Part shown: one piece after another, positions 52,961-61,129 of the stretch
Layout of the letters: each line of letters opens with the position of its first letter
How positions within the stretch are numbered: position 1 is the first letter of the stretch
DNA from: Desulfobulbus alkaliphilus
GTDB lineage: Bacteria; Desulfobacterota; Desulfobulbia; Desulfobulbales; Desulfobulbaceae
Direction of reading: 5' to 3'
Assembly: GCF_016918545.1 (NCBI RefSeq)
Contig: NZ_JAFFQC010000007.1
Span: 62,001 to 126,000, forward strand
Length of the DNA: 64,000 bases
Position numbers and translations under genes: made by a program
Notes under the pieces: model-generated
Told to the model about the DNA's origin: nothing
What the model saw: the letters and a program-made list of their open reading frames with translations, nothing else
Database searches by the model: none

Positions 52961-53143
52961 CCTGGATCCGTGCACGTTTGATTAAAGGACACTTTATCGG
53001 ACAGGTATGGCATTGAGGATGGCGTGTGAACGGAAGCCCCGAAGAGCGGCCGGCGAAGATTATCCCCAAGGATTCCGCTGCAATTTTAACCTGATTACAG
53101 AAAGATATACCCAAAAAAAGTGTCTAGCCGTCACGGATTCAGG
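52961..53143 (+). repeat. Dispersed MITE-like element, copy 13 (183-bp deletion form)
   Basis: Left end CCTGGATCCGTGCACG joins directly to TTTGATTAAAGGAC, so the first inverted arm (about 35 bp) is gone. The remaining hairpin TTTATCGGACAGG, GGATTCCGCTGCAATTTTAA and right end are present. Flanks share AGCA but not a perfect 5-bp duplication. It fills most of the 444-bp gap between yceH and carB; nothing else is seen there. Confidence 0.9.
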
Positions 53144-53235
53144 AGCATTTGACCGGTGAACAAAGCCCCTCAAGGTCACCGCGACGGCTGCCGGTCATTG
53201 CCCCCCCGATCGATTCATTCACCAGGAGAATCGCC

Positions 53236-56200
53236 ATGCCAAAACGCACTGATATCCATACGGTCCTGATCATTGGTTCCGGACCGATCATAATCGGCCA
53301 GGCCTGCGAATTCGATTATTCCGGGACACAGGCGTGCAAAGCGCTGCGCGAGCTGGGGTACCGGATTGTTCTGGTCAATTCCAATCCGGCCACAATAATG
53401 ACCGACCCGGACATGGCCGATATCACCTATATCGAACCCCTCAATGTGGCAACCCTGGAAAAAATCATTGCCCGTGAACAGCCAGACGCACTGTTGCCCA
53501 ACCTGGGTGGACAATCAGCCCTCAATCTGTCAACGGACCTGGCACGTCTGGGGATTTTAGAAAAATACGGTGTGCAGGTCATTGGTGTCAATCTGGAAGC
53601 GATTGAGCGCGGCGAAGACCGAATTGCCTTCAAAAAGGAAATGGATCGCCTCGGTATCGAGATGCCAAGGAGCACCGCCGTCTATACGATCGCGGATGCA
53701 AAGAGGATCGCCAATGATCTAGGCTATCCGGTGGTCATCCGCCCTGCCTACACCATGGGCGGCACCGGTGGGGGCATGGTCTACAATCAGGAGGAACTGC
53801 AGGTCGTCGCCGCCCGAGGCATTGCCGCCAGTCGTATTGGCCAGATTCTGGTTGAGGAATGTGTTATCGGCTGGGAGGAGCTCGAACTGGAGGTCGTCCG
53901 CGATGCCGACAACAACCTGATTACGGTCTGTTTCATCGAAAACATCGATCCCATGGGCGTCCATACCGGTGACTCCTTCTGTTGCGCGCCCATGCTTACC
54001 GTCCCGGTGGAACTTCAACAGCGTCTACAGCAGGCGGCCTACGCGATTGTCGAGTCCATCGGTGTGATCGGCGGTACCAATGTCCAGTTCGGGCACGACC
54101 CAATCAGCGATCGGGTGGTTGTAATTGAAATCAACCCACGCACTTCACGCTCTTCAGCCCTGGCCTCCAAGGCGACCGGCTTCCCCATCGCTCTGGTTTC
54201 CGCGTTTCTGGCCGGTGGCCTGACCTTGAAGGACATGAGGTACTGGCGTGATGGCAGTCTCGACCTCTACACCCCTTCCGGTGACTATGTGGTGGTCAAG
54301 ATGGCCCGCTGGGCCTTTGAGAAATTCCGGGGTGTTGAGGACAGACTCGGTACCCAGATGAGAGCGGTCGGAGAAGTGATGAGCCTTGGCAAGACGTACA
54401 AGGAGGCTTTTCAAAAAGCAGTTCGTGGCCTGGAAACCGGCTGCAGCGGACTGGGCTTCTATAATAACCTGCATCTCCTGTCGCTTGAAGAATTGATGAC
54501 CCGCCTGGCGGTGCCGACCAGCGAGCGGCAATTTGTTCTGTATGAAGCCCTGCGCAAAGGGGCAACGGTGGAGGAGTTGCACCGCAAGACTTCAATCCAT
54601 CGCTGGTTCCTCGAACAGATGCAGGAACTGGTGCAGCGAGAGGAGGAAATACGCAGGTATAAAGGCGGAGAACTGCCCATGGACTTGCTGACCCAGGCGA
54701 AAAAAGAAGGCTTTGCCGATGCCTATCTGGCCAAGATTCTCGGCATCCAGGAGACCGACATTCGTCAACAGCGCACCCGGGTCGGAGTGATTGAGGGCTG
54801 GCATGCCGTACCGGTCAGCGGGGTCGAAAATGCCGCCTACTATTATTCCAGCTACAACACTCCTGATACGGTGGCCGTCTCGACCAATCCAAACAAGGTA
54901 ATGATCCTCGGCGGCGGCCCCAACCGGATCGGCCAGGGGATTGAATTCGATTACTGCTGTGTCCATGCCGCCTTTGCCCTGCGGGATATGCAATATGAAA
55001 CCGTGATGGTCAACTGCAACCCGGAAACGGTTTCAACCGACTATGACACCTCCGATAAACTCTATTTCGAACCACTCACCGTTGAGGATGTGCTCCAGAT
55101 TTATCACAAGGAACAACCCAAGGGGGTGATCTGTCAATTCGGCGGCCAGACCCCGCTCAATATCGCCCGGCAACTCGAAGAGGCCGGGGTCAACATTCTC
55201 GGGACCTCGCCGGCGGTCATTGACCTGGCCGAAGATCGTGACCAGTTCAATCAGATGATGCAGAAACTGGGTATCCCCATGGCCGCGGGCGGCATGGCGG
55301 TCAATGAACAAGAGGCCATCGCCATTGCCGCCGAGATCGGCTATCCGCTCATGGTGCGCCCCTCGTATGTGCTCGGCGGTCGCGGTATGGAAATTGTCTA
55401 TGACGAACTGATGCTGCGCGACTACATGGCTGTGGCCGTGGATGTCACCCCGGATCGTCCGATCCTGATCGATCGGTATCTGGAAAACGCCATCGAGGCC
55501 GAAGCCGATGCCATTGCCGACGGCATGGATGCCTTTGTTCCCGCGGTGATGGAACACATCGAGCAGGCAGGTATTCATTCCGGTGATTCCGCCTGCGTCA
55601 TTCCACCGGTGGGGATTCCGCAAGCGCACATCTCCACCATCCGCGACTATACCCGCACCATTGCCCGTGAAATGGGGGTGGTGGGTTTGATGAATATTCA
55701 GTATGCCATCTGCAACGACACGGTCTATGTTCTCGAAGCCAACCCACGCGCCTCACGAACAGTGCCCCTGGTCTCCAAAGTCTGCGGTATTCCCATGGCC
55801 CGTATCGCCACCGAAATCCTCCTTGGCAAAACTCTGCGTGATTGCGATCTTGTCCACCGGGATATACCCCACTTTGGCGTCAAGGAGGCGGTTTTCCCAT
55901 TCAACATGTTTCCGGAAGTTGATCCGGTGCTGGGTCCAGAAATGCGTTCCACCGGTGAAGTTCTGGGCATGGATGCCTCATTCGGCATTGCCTTCTACAA
56001 GGCCCAGGATGGCGCCAACAGCACCCTGCCGCTGAGCGGCTCCGTGCTCATCACGGTCACCGAACGTGACCAGACCGCGCTCCTGCTTACCGCTGCCCGC
56101 CGGCTGCAGGCAGAAGGATTCAGCCTGTTGGCCACCGGCGGCACCGCTGCTTTTCTCAAGCAGAACGGCATTACCGCCCAGACGATCCTTAAAGTTCATG

Positions 56201-56442
56201 AAGGGCGACCGAATATCGTTGACGCGGTGAAAAATGGAGAAATCCAGCTCATCATCAACACCCCGTCCGGCAAGATCAGCGCCCATGACGACTCCTACAT
56301 CCGTAAGATCGCCATCAAGCACAAGATCCCCTATATCACCACCATTGCCGCTGCCGCCGCGACCGCGGAAGGTATTGCCGCCCGTCAGGCGGGAGAGTCG
56401 ACGGTACGCTCCCTGCAGGAATGGCTGAGCGGAATTTGCTGA
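53236..56442 (+). CDS. carB: Carbamoyl-phosphate synthase large subunit
   Basis: 1068 residues. Makes carbamoyl phosphate from glutamine-derived ammonia, bicarbonate and 2 ATP for pyrimidines and arginine. Two ATP-grasp halves are seen (GPIIIGQACEFDYSG and GGPNRIGQGIEFDY openings), an oligomerisation region between, and a C-terminal MGS-like allosteric domain (LLATGGTAAFLKQNGI). The ATG at 53236 has AGGAG 7 bases ahead; the frame upstream overlaps no homology. carA is not adjacent. Confidence 0.97.
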   Translation: MPKRTDIHTVLIIGSGPIIIGQACEFDYSGTQACKALRELGYRIVLVNSNPATIMTDPDMADITYIEPLNVATLEKIIAREQPDALLPNLGGQSALNLSTDLARLGILEKYGVQVIGVNLEAIERGEDRIAFKKEMDRLGIEMPRSTAVYTIADAKRIANDLGYPVVIRPAYTMGGTGGGMVYNQEELQVVAARGIAASRIGQILVEECVIGWEELELEVVRDADNNLITVCFIENIDPMGVHTGDSFCCAPMLTVPVELQQRLQQAAYAIVESIGVIGGTNVQFGHDPISDRVVVIEINPRTSRSSALASKATGFPIALVSAFLAGGLTLKDMRYWRDGSLDLYTPSGDYVVVKMARWAFEKFRGVEDRLGTQMRAVGEVMSLGKTYKEAFQKAVRGLETGCSGLGFYNNLHLLSLEELMTRLAVPTSERQFVLYEALRKGATVEELHRKTSIHRWFLEQMQELVQREEEIRRYKGGELPMDLLTQAKKEGFADAYLAKILGIQETDIRQQRTRVGVIEGWHAVPVSGVENAAYYYSSYNTPDTVAVSTNPNKVMILGGGPNRIGQGIEFDYCCVHAAFALRDMQYETVMVNCNPETVSTDYDTSDKLYFEPLTVEDVLQIYHKEQPKGVICQFGGQTPLNIARQLEEAGVNILGTSPAVIDLAEDRDQFNQMMQKLGIPMAAGGMAVNEQEAIAIAAEIGYPLMVRPSYVLGGRGMEIVYDELMLRDYMAVAVDVTPDRPILIDRYLENAIEAEADAIADGMDAFVPAVMEHIEQAGIHSGDSACVIPPVGIPQAHISTIRDYTRTIAREMGVVGLMNIQYAICNDTVYVLEANPRASRTVPLVSKVCGIPMARIATEILLGKTLRDCDLVHRDIPHFGVKEAVFPFNMFPEVDPVLGPEMRSTGEVLGMDASFGIAFYKAQDGANSTLPLSGSVLITVTERDQTALLLTAARRLQAEGFSLLATGGTAAFLKQNGITAQTILKVHEGRPNIVDAVKNGEIQLIINTPSGKISAHDDSYIRKIAIKHKIPYITTIAAAAATAEGIAARQAGESTVRSLQEWLSGIC

Positions 56443-56498
56443 GGAACGGCAGCAAGCTGTCCCTCCCTGACAATCCGTTGCCTTGAAAGGAAAATCAG

Positions 56499-57125
56499 AT
56501 GTTTGAACCCGGCACGCTGTTGTTGTTCACCACCGCTTCCCTGCTGCTCGCCCTCGCTCCCGGCCCGGACAACATTTTCGTTCTGACCCAGTCGGCGATC
56601 AAGGGGCGGCAGGTCGGCCTGGTGGTCACCCTTGGTTTGTGCACCGGTCTGATTGTCCACACCAGCGCCGTGGCCCTGGGCGTTGCCGCCGTATTTCATG
56701 CCTCGGCCCTGGCCTTCAATCTGCTCAAATTCATCGGTGCCGCCTATCTGCTCTATCTCGCCTGGGGTGCGTTCCGTGCCGGCGTCTCTTCCCTGACTGT
56801 TGCAGAAAACCGTGAGAAGCGCCTGTCGCGATTTTACCTGCGCGGCATCGTCATGAACATCACCAACCCCAAGGTCTCGATCTTTTTCCTCGCTTTTCTG
56901 CCCCAATTCACCAGCCCGGATAAGGGGGCCCTGCCACTGCAGCTTTTTGTACTGGGAGGCCTGTTCATCCTTTCCACCCTGCTGGTTTTCGGCATGTTCA
57001 GCCTCATGGCCGGTCTGATCGGCAGCTGGTTCCAGCGCTCAACCTATGCGCAACAACTGCTCAACAAAACCGCTGCTGTCATCTTTGCCGGGCTGGCGCT
57101 GAAACTGGCAACCAGCAGCAGGTAG
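56499..57125 (+). CDS. LysE/RhtB-family amino-acid exporter
   Basis: 208 residues, six hydrophobic segments. The family signature LALAPGPDNIFVLTQSAIKG is near the N-terminus, and GIVMNITNPKVSIFFLAFLPQF is in the middle. It should export an amino acid or related compound across the inner membrane. An AAGGAAA sequence precedes the ATG. It lies 56 bp after carB on the same strand, perhaps in one transcript. Confidence 0.93.
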   Translation: MFEPGTLLLFTTASLLLALAPGPDNIFVLTQSAIKGRQVGLVVTLGLCTGLIVHTSAVALGVAAVFHASALAFNLLKFIGAAYLLYLAWGAFRAGVSSLTVAENREKRLSRFYLRGIVMNITNPKVSIFFLAFLPQFTSPDKGALPLQLFVLGGLFILSTLLVFGMFSLMAGLIGSWFQRSTYAQQLLNKTAAVIFAGLALKLATSSR

Positions 57126-57227
57126 AAATACCTGAGTTTGAGAATGAAGGACCAGAATCAGCTCCCCATTTTCAGCAGTGCAGTGGAGCGGAAAAAAACC
57201 TCCATGCCGACATACCGCATTCCCCGG

Positions 57228-57257
57228 TTTACCAGGTCGGCAATCCCGTGGTATACT
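57228..57257 (+). promoter_or_regulatory. Predicted promoter of the ATP-grasp/esterase pair
   Basis: TTTACC (57228-57233) and TATACT (57252-57257) lie 18 bp apart, a fair sigma-70 match, about 60 bp ahead of the ATP-grasp start in a 192-bp gap. Confidence 0.5.
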
Positions 57258-57317
57258 TAAACTGTAGAAGATATTCTTTTCAGACAAACCACTGATCAGC
57301 CTTGAACCGAAGTTACC

Positions 57318-58502
57318 ATGAACTGCATCTTTCTTTCGCCCCATTTTCCGCCACAGTACCACCTTTTCTGCCTGCGCTTACGCCAGGCTGGAGCCACTGT
57401 GCTGGGTATCGGAGACGTCCCCTATGCAGCCCTTACCGAGGAGATGCGGAGTTCCCTGACTGAATATTACCGGGTGGACCGGCTGGAAGCCTATCCGGAC
57501 CTGGTTCGGGCCTGCGGATTTTTCACTCATAAATACGGCAAAATCGACCGGATCGACAGCCTCAATGAATACTGGTTGGCAAGCGAGGCCCGCCTGCGGG
57601 ATGATTTCAATGTATTCGGCGTGCGGGAACGTGACATCGGCATGATCCGCCGTAAATCGGAAATGAAGGAACAATTCAGGAAGGCGGGGGTCCCGGTAGC
57701 CGCCGGCCGGGTGGTCCGCACCCTGGAGGAGGCTCGTGCCCTGATCAGCGAAACCGGCTACCCCGTGGTCGCCAAACCCGACCAGGGTGTCGGCGCCCTG
57801 GACACCTTCCGCCTCGATACGGAAGAGGATCTGCTGGGTTTCTTTGCTCGGAAGCCCCCAGTGGACTACATCATGGAAGCCTTTATTTCCGGCACCATCT
57901 ATTCCTTTGACGGCCTGTGCGACCTTGAGGGCAAACCGATTTTCCAAACCGCCCACGTCTTCAGTCAGGGAATCATGGAGACCGTCAATGAAGCCCGTCA
58001 CCTGGCCTACTATTCATTGCGTGATATTCCCACCGCGCTGGAGGATGCTGGTCGCCGCTGTCTGCGCGCCTTTAATGTCCGCGAGCGCTTTTTTCACATC
58101 GAATTTTTCCACACGGGCAAAGAGGATTTCACCGCCCTGGAAGTCAATATGCGGCCGCCGGGCGGCTTTACCACCGATATGTTCAATTATGCCTGCGATA
58201 TCGATATCTATCGTATCTGGGCGGAACTGCTTTCCCACGGCCGCACGGCGATCGATTTCGAACGGATCTACCACTGCTGTTATGCCAGCCGAAAAAACAA
58301 CCTGGCCTACGTCCATTCTCACCATGAGATCCTGGATCGATACGGTGCGGACATCTGCCGGATTGATCAGGTGCCGGGAGTTTTTGCCAGCGCCCTGGGT
58401 GACATCGGTTATATCTTCCGCACCCGGGATGAACAACGACTCCATGACATCATCAGCTTTATCCATCAGATCCGTACCCCAGAGGTGTCTGTATGCAGAT
58501 AG
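57318..58502 (+). CDS. ATP-grasp domain carboxylate ligase
   Basis: 394 residues. The ATP-grasp fold is evident from KPDQGVGALDTFRLDTEED (nucleotide-binding loop), VDYIMEAFISGTIYSFDGL and FTALEVNMRPPGGFTTD (metal-binding Glu and Asn). Such enzymes join a carboxylate, via acyl phosphate, to an amine, hydroxyl or thiol group. The substrate is unknown. Its stop overlaps the start of the esterase gene by 10 bases, so the two are made together. It resembles the stand-alone ATP-grasp proteins often linked to peptide-like metabolites. Confidence 0.85.
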   Translation: MNCIFLSPHFPPQYHLFCLRLRQAGATVLGIGDVPYAALTEEMRSSLTEYYRVDRLEAYPDLVRACGFFTHKYGKIDRIDSLNEYWLASEARLRDDFNVFGVRERDIGMIRRKSEMKEQFRKAGVPVAAGRVVRTLEEARALISETGYPVVAKPDQGVGALDTFRLDTEEDLLGFFARKPPVDYIMEAFISGTIYSFDGLCDLEGKPIFQTAHVFSQGIMETVNEARHLAYYSLRDIPTALEDAGRRCLRAFNVRERFFHIEFFHTGKEDFTALEVNMRPPGGFTTDMFNYACDIDIYRIWAELLSHGRTAIDFERIYHCCYASRKNNLAYVHSHHEILDRYGADICRIDQVPGVFASALGDIGYIFRTRDEQRLHDIISFIHQIRTPEVSVCR

Positions 58503-59248
58503 AAGAACATCAATGGTTCAGTCCCAACCTCGAAAGGGACATGGCCTTCAAGGTCTACGGTCACTGGGGTATGCCGATCCTGGTTTTTCCCAGTTCGCTT
58601 GGCCGGTATTACGACTACGAAGGTATGGGCATGATCGATGCCATCGCTGATTTCATCTATGCCGGCAAGGTCAAACTGTTCTGCATCGACAGCGTTGACG
58701 CCGAGTCCTGGTACCACTTCTCGGTGCCGCCGGTGGCGCGCAATGTCCGCCATGAAGCATATACAGCGTATGTAACGGGGGAAATCATTCCCTTCATCCG
58801 CAACCACTGCAACCAGCCGGACATCCGGGTCATGGCCAACGGCTGCAGCATGGGCGCCTACCATGCAGTCAACTTTTTTCTCAAACGCCCTGATCTTTTT
58901 GCCGGCACTATTGCCCTCAGCGGCCTGTATCGGCTCGATCACGCCGAGTTCGGTCTGAATTCCGATGATATCCCCGCGGTCTATTTCAACTCACCCCTGC
59001 ATTATCTCCCCGGTCTTAACAACACTTGGTTTCTTGACTGGTATCGACGCAGCGACATCATCGTCTGTGTCGGCCAGGGGGCGTGGGAAATAGAAACGCT
59101 CGAAGATACCCGACGACTGGATGATGTCTTAAGAGATAAACGCATCCCGACCTGGGTGGATTACTGGGGCCATGACGTTGATCATGACTGGCCTTGGTGG
59201 TTCCAGCAGATGTACTACTTTCTCGACAACCTGGATCTGGATCGTTGA
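58493..59248 (+). CDS. Esterase-D-like alpha/beta hydrolase
   Basis: 251 residues. The nucleophile elbow is GCSMGAYH (Ser at about residue 123), and an acid and His (DYWGHDVDHDWPWW) follow. It matches the putative esterase family (esterase D/feruloyl type) and is cytoplasmic by lack of a signal. The TGA stop lies at 59246-59248 and is part of the target duplication GTTGA of repeat copy 14. It overlaps the ATP-grasp gene by 10 bases. Confidence 0.87.
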   Translation: MQIEEHQWFSPNLERDMAFKVYGHWGMPILVFPSSLGRYYDYEGMGMIDAIADFIYAGKVKLFCIDSVDAESWYHFSVPPVARNVRHEAYTAYVTGEIIPFIRNHCNQPDIRVMANGCSMGAYHAVNFFLKRPDLFAGTIALSGLYRLDHAEFGLNSDDIPAVYFNSPLHYLPGLNNTWFLDWYRRSDIIVCVGQGAWEIETLEDTRRLDDVLRDKRIPTWVDYWGHDVDHDWPWWFQQMYYFLDNLDLDR

Positions 59249-59466
59249 CCTGGATCCGTGAGCGTTCGTCCGTGCGTCAGCTTTATTTTCTGTGACCGTT
59301 CGATTAAAGTAAACTTTATCGGGCGGTTACGGGCAATGAAGATGGCGTGCAGACGGATGCCCCGAAGGGCGGCTGGTGAAGGTCATTATCAAGGATACTG
59401 CTAAAATTATAGTCTGATTACAGCAAGATATTACCAAAACAAGAGCCCAGCCGTCACGGATTCAGG
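59249..59466 (+). repeat. Dispersed MITE-like element, copy 14 (full length, best preserved, 218 bp)
   Basis: Left end CCTGGATCCGTGAGCG, right end CCAGCCGTCACGGATTCAGG. A perfect duplication GTTGA flanks it (59244-59248 and 59467-59471) and includes the stop codon of the esterase gene. The internal stems are well preserved: CCGTTCGATTAAAG / CTTTATCGGGCGG; an outer pair GCGTTCGTCCGTGCG / GCGTGCAGACGGATGC with G-U pairs; CCCCGAAGGGCGG; and the AATTATAGTCTGATTAC segment. Confidence 0.95.
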
Positions 59467-59508
59467 GTTGAGGGTACCTCCTTTCCCCCCTGACCGCAAA
59501 TACATGCC

Positions 59509-59664
59509 ATGCTCCGACCCAGCCAAACCATTTTCCATCAGACCCTCGCCCTGGGAACCGAAGCGGCCCTGCGCCGCCGCTTCATGGTGGTGGATGCCCC
59601 CCTGCAGGGTAATATGCGCTTTGATCTGCTGCTGGAAGTCCACGATAACGATCCTGCGCCATGA
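59509..59664 (+). CDS. Short 51-residue protein, possible thioesterase remnant
   Basis: Begins MLRPSQTIFHQTLALGT and continues ALRRRFMVVDAPLQGNMRF, which resembles the N-terminus of a hotdog-fold acyl-CoA thioesterase group (LRRRFMV...GN.RFGLLLEVLDKLA). It stops after LLLEVHDNDPAP. The TGA overlaps the next ATG by 4 bases (ATGA), suggesting translation. I judge it a C-terminally truncated relic or a real micro-protein; the match is from memory. Confidence 0.4.
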   Translation: MLRPSQTIFHQTLALGTEAALRRRFMVVDAPLQGNMRFDLLLEVHDNDPAP

Positions 59665-60308
59665 AAAACGAATCTGAATGCTGCGAGCCAGCCGCCATGC
59701 CGATGCCAACGATCCATACGCTCCTGCTTGAAAAAGCCCTCAGCCTTGGCGCCACAGCGGCCATTCTCCTTCCTGTTGAAACCCTGGTGGTGGAAGAACG
59801 CTTTGCAGCCCTGTGTGCCGCTCCGCACCGTTGCCCCAGTTACGGACTGGCGCCCGGGTGTCCCCCCCACGCCATGCCCCCCTCTTCTTTTCGAGAACAT
59901 CTGCGCCGATTTCAGCAGATGCTGGCGTTCAAGATTGATGCGCCGATCGCACTCCTCCTGGGTGTCGAAAGGCCGGCCCTGACGCGGACCATTCACAGCA
60001 TCGCCGCTGGAGTCGAACAGGAGGCTGTCCGTCTGGGACTGGTGGGCACCATGGGTCTGGCCGCCGGATCCTGCAAGGAACTGTTCTGTCCGCAGGAAGA
60101 AATCTGCGTTGTTCTTGAACGTAGCCTGCCCTGCCCCCACGCCCAACTGGCCCGCCCCTCGATCTCCGCATTGGGGATCAATTTTTCCGCTCTTGCCGAG
60201 GCAGCAGGCTGGCCATTTGCTAAAATAACCGCGCATTCACCTGCTGCCGACCAGCAGGCAATGGGCCTGATGGCCGGACTGGTGCTGTTGCCAGCATCCG
60301 CCAACTGA
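59661..60308 (+). CDS. DUF2284 domain predicted metal-binding protein
   Basis: 215 residues with a cysteine pattern typical of this family: RCPSYGLAPGCPP, AAGSCKELFCPQEEIC and LERSLPCPHAQLARPS, then ALGINFSALAEAAGWPF. These Cys residues probably bind a metal or Fe-S cluster; function unknown. The ATG at 59661 overlaps the preceding short frame; a start at a later Met (around residue 13) is possible. It converges on the PsiE-like gene. Confidence 0.87.
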   Translation: MKNESECCEPAAMPMPTIHTLLLEKALSLGATAAILLPVETLVVEERFAALCAAPHRCPSYGLAPGCPPHAMPPSSFREHLRRFQQMLAFKIDAPIALLLGVERPALTRTIHSIAAGVEQEAVRLGLVGTMGLAAGSCKELFCPQEEICVVLERSLPCPHAQLARPSISALGINFSALAEAAGWPFAKITAHSPAADQQAMGLMAGLVLLPASAN

Positions 60309-60363
60309 CCACATCCGGCTTGAGGGGGTGCAGAAAACGCAGGTGTAGGGTGCATGTGATCCC

Positions 60364-60912
60364 TTAGGCATTGCCCACGGGCGGTTCGCCCTTCTGGACA
60401 GTATCCCTGGAATCGTCCGCTGCCACATGGTGGCGCAGATGAACTCTGGAGGGATCCTGCGGACCACCAGCAACCCTGGTCGAGGAGCTGTCTTTGACGA
60501 CCAGGTAGTAGCCGATACTCATAGCCAGAACAACCGCGGCGGTCGCCCACATGTACTCCGTCGTGGTTGTTTCAACGTCCATGATGATAACTTTTCGGGC
60601 AATGGCCATCAACGCGGTGGCGAGAACGATCTTCACATGGATGACATCGTCCCTGAGATAAATCGTGATATTGATAAAGATCTCGATAGCGATGAGAACA
60701 GCCATAAAAGCACCGAAGGTGGCCAGCATATCGCTGATATTCATCATCATCAGAGGCGGCGTCCGCAGCTTCTGGTAAATCACCCAGCCCACATCCACCA
60801 CCCCCCACAAAATGACCAGGGTCATCAGAACGGCCAGGCAACGGACCAAAAAGTGAATCACCAGACGCAGTCTGAGAATGAGCGGTTCCTTGGGGTTGTA
60901 CAGATCATCCAT
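60364..60912 (-). CDS. PsiE-like phosphate-starvation-inducible membrane protein
   Basis: 182 residues, four hydrophobic segments and the family core MMNISDMLATFGAFMAVLIAIEIFINI (shown in part), followed by YLRDDVIHVKIVLATALMAIARKVIIMD. The C-terminal 40 residues are hydrophilic. Function unknown beyond the family name; the gene is not next to other phosphate genes. Unlike E. coli PsiE it has a longer C-terminal tail. Confidence 0.85.
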   Translation of the reverse strand: MDDLYNPKEPLILRLRLVIHFLVRCLAVLMTLVILWGVVDVGWVIYQKLRTPPLMMMNISDMLATFGAFMAVLIAIEIFINITIYLRDDVIHVKIVLATALMAIARKVIIMDVETTTTEYMWATAAVVLAMSIGYYLVVKDSSSTRVAGGPQDPSRVHLRHHVAADDSRDTVQKGEPPVGNA

Positions 60913-61129
60913 TGCATCGCTCCAGATTCATGGGCGGGATTGCCAGGTCAACGCAGCCTTTTCGTGCTCCAGTACCGTCCAACCCATCGACAGTTCATAA
61001 CCACCGCCGGAGCGACCCGAAAAGACCGCAACAGTTGTCAACGGTGGCCCCGATAAAGCCAGGTGGATGTAAAAAATGAGACAAAAATCAGGGCAAGATG
61101 ATTGGTGGTTTATGGTGCAACCGACAGGT

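Noticed and set aside
3132-59466. Calling the repeats a CRISPR array or REP/BIME elements
   Set aside because: They are not regularly spaced, are up to 219 bp long, and have target-site duplications and defined transposon-like ends.
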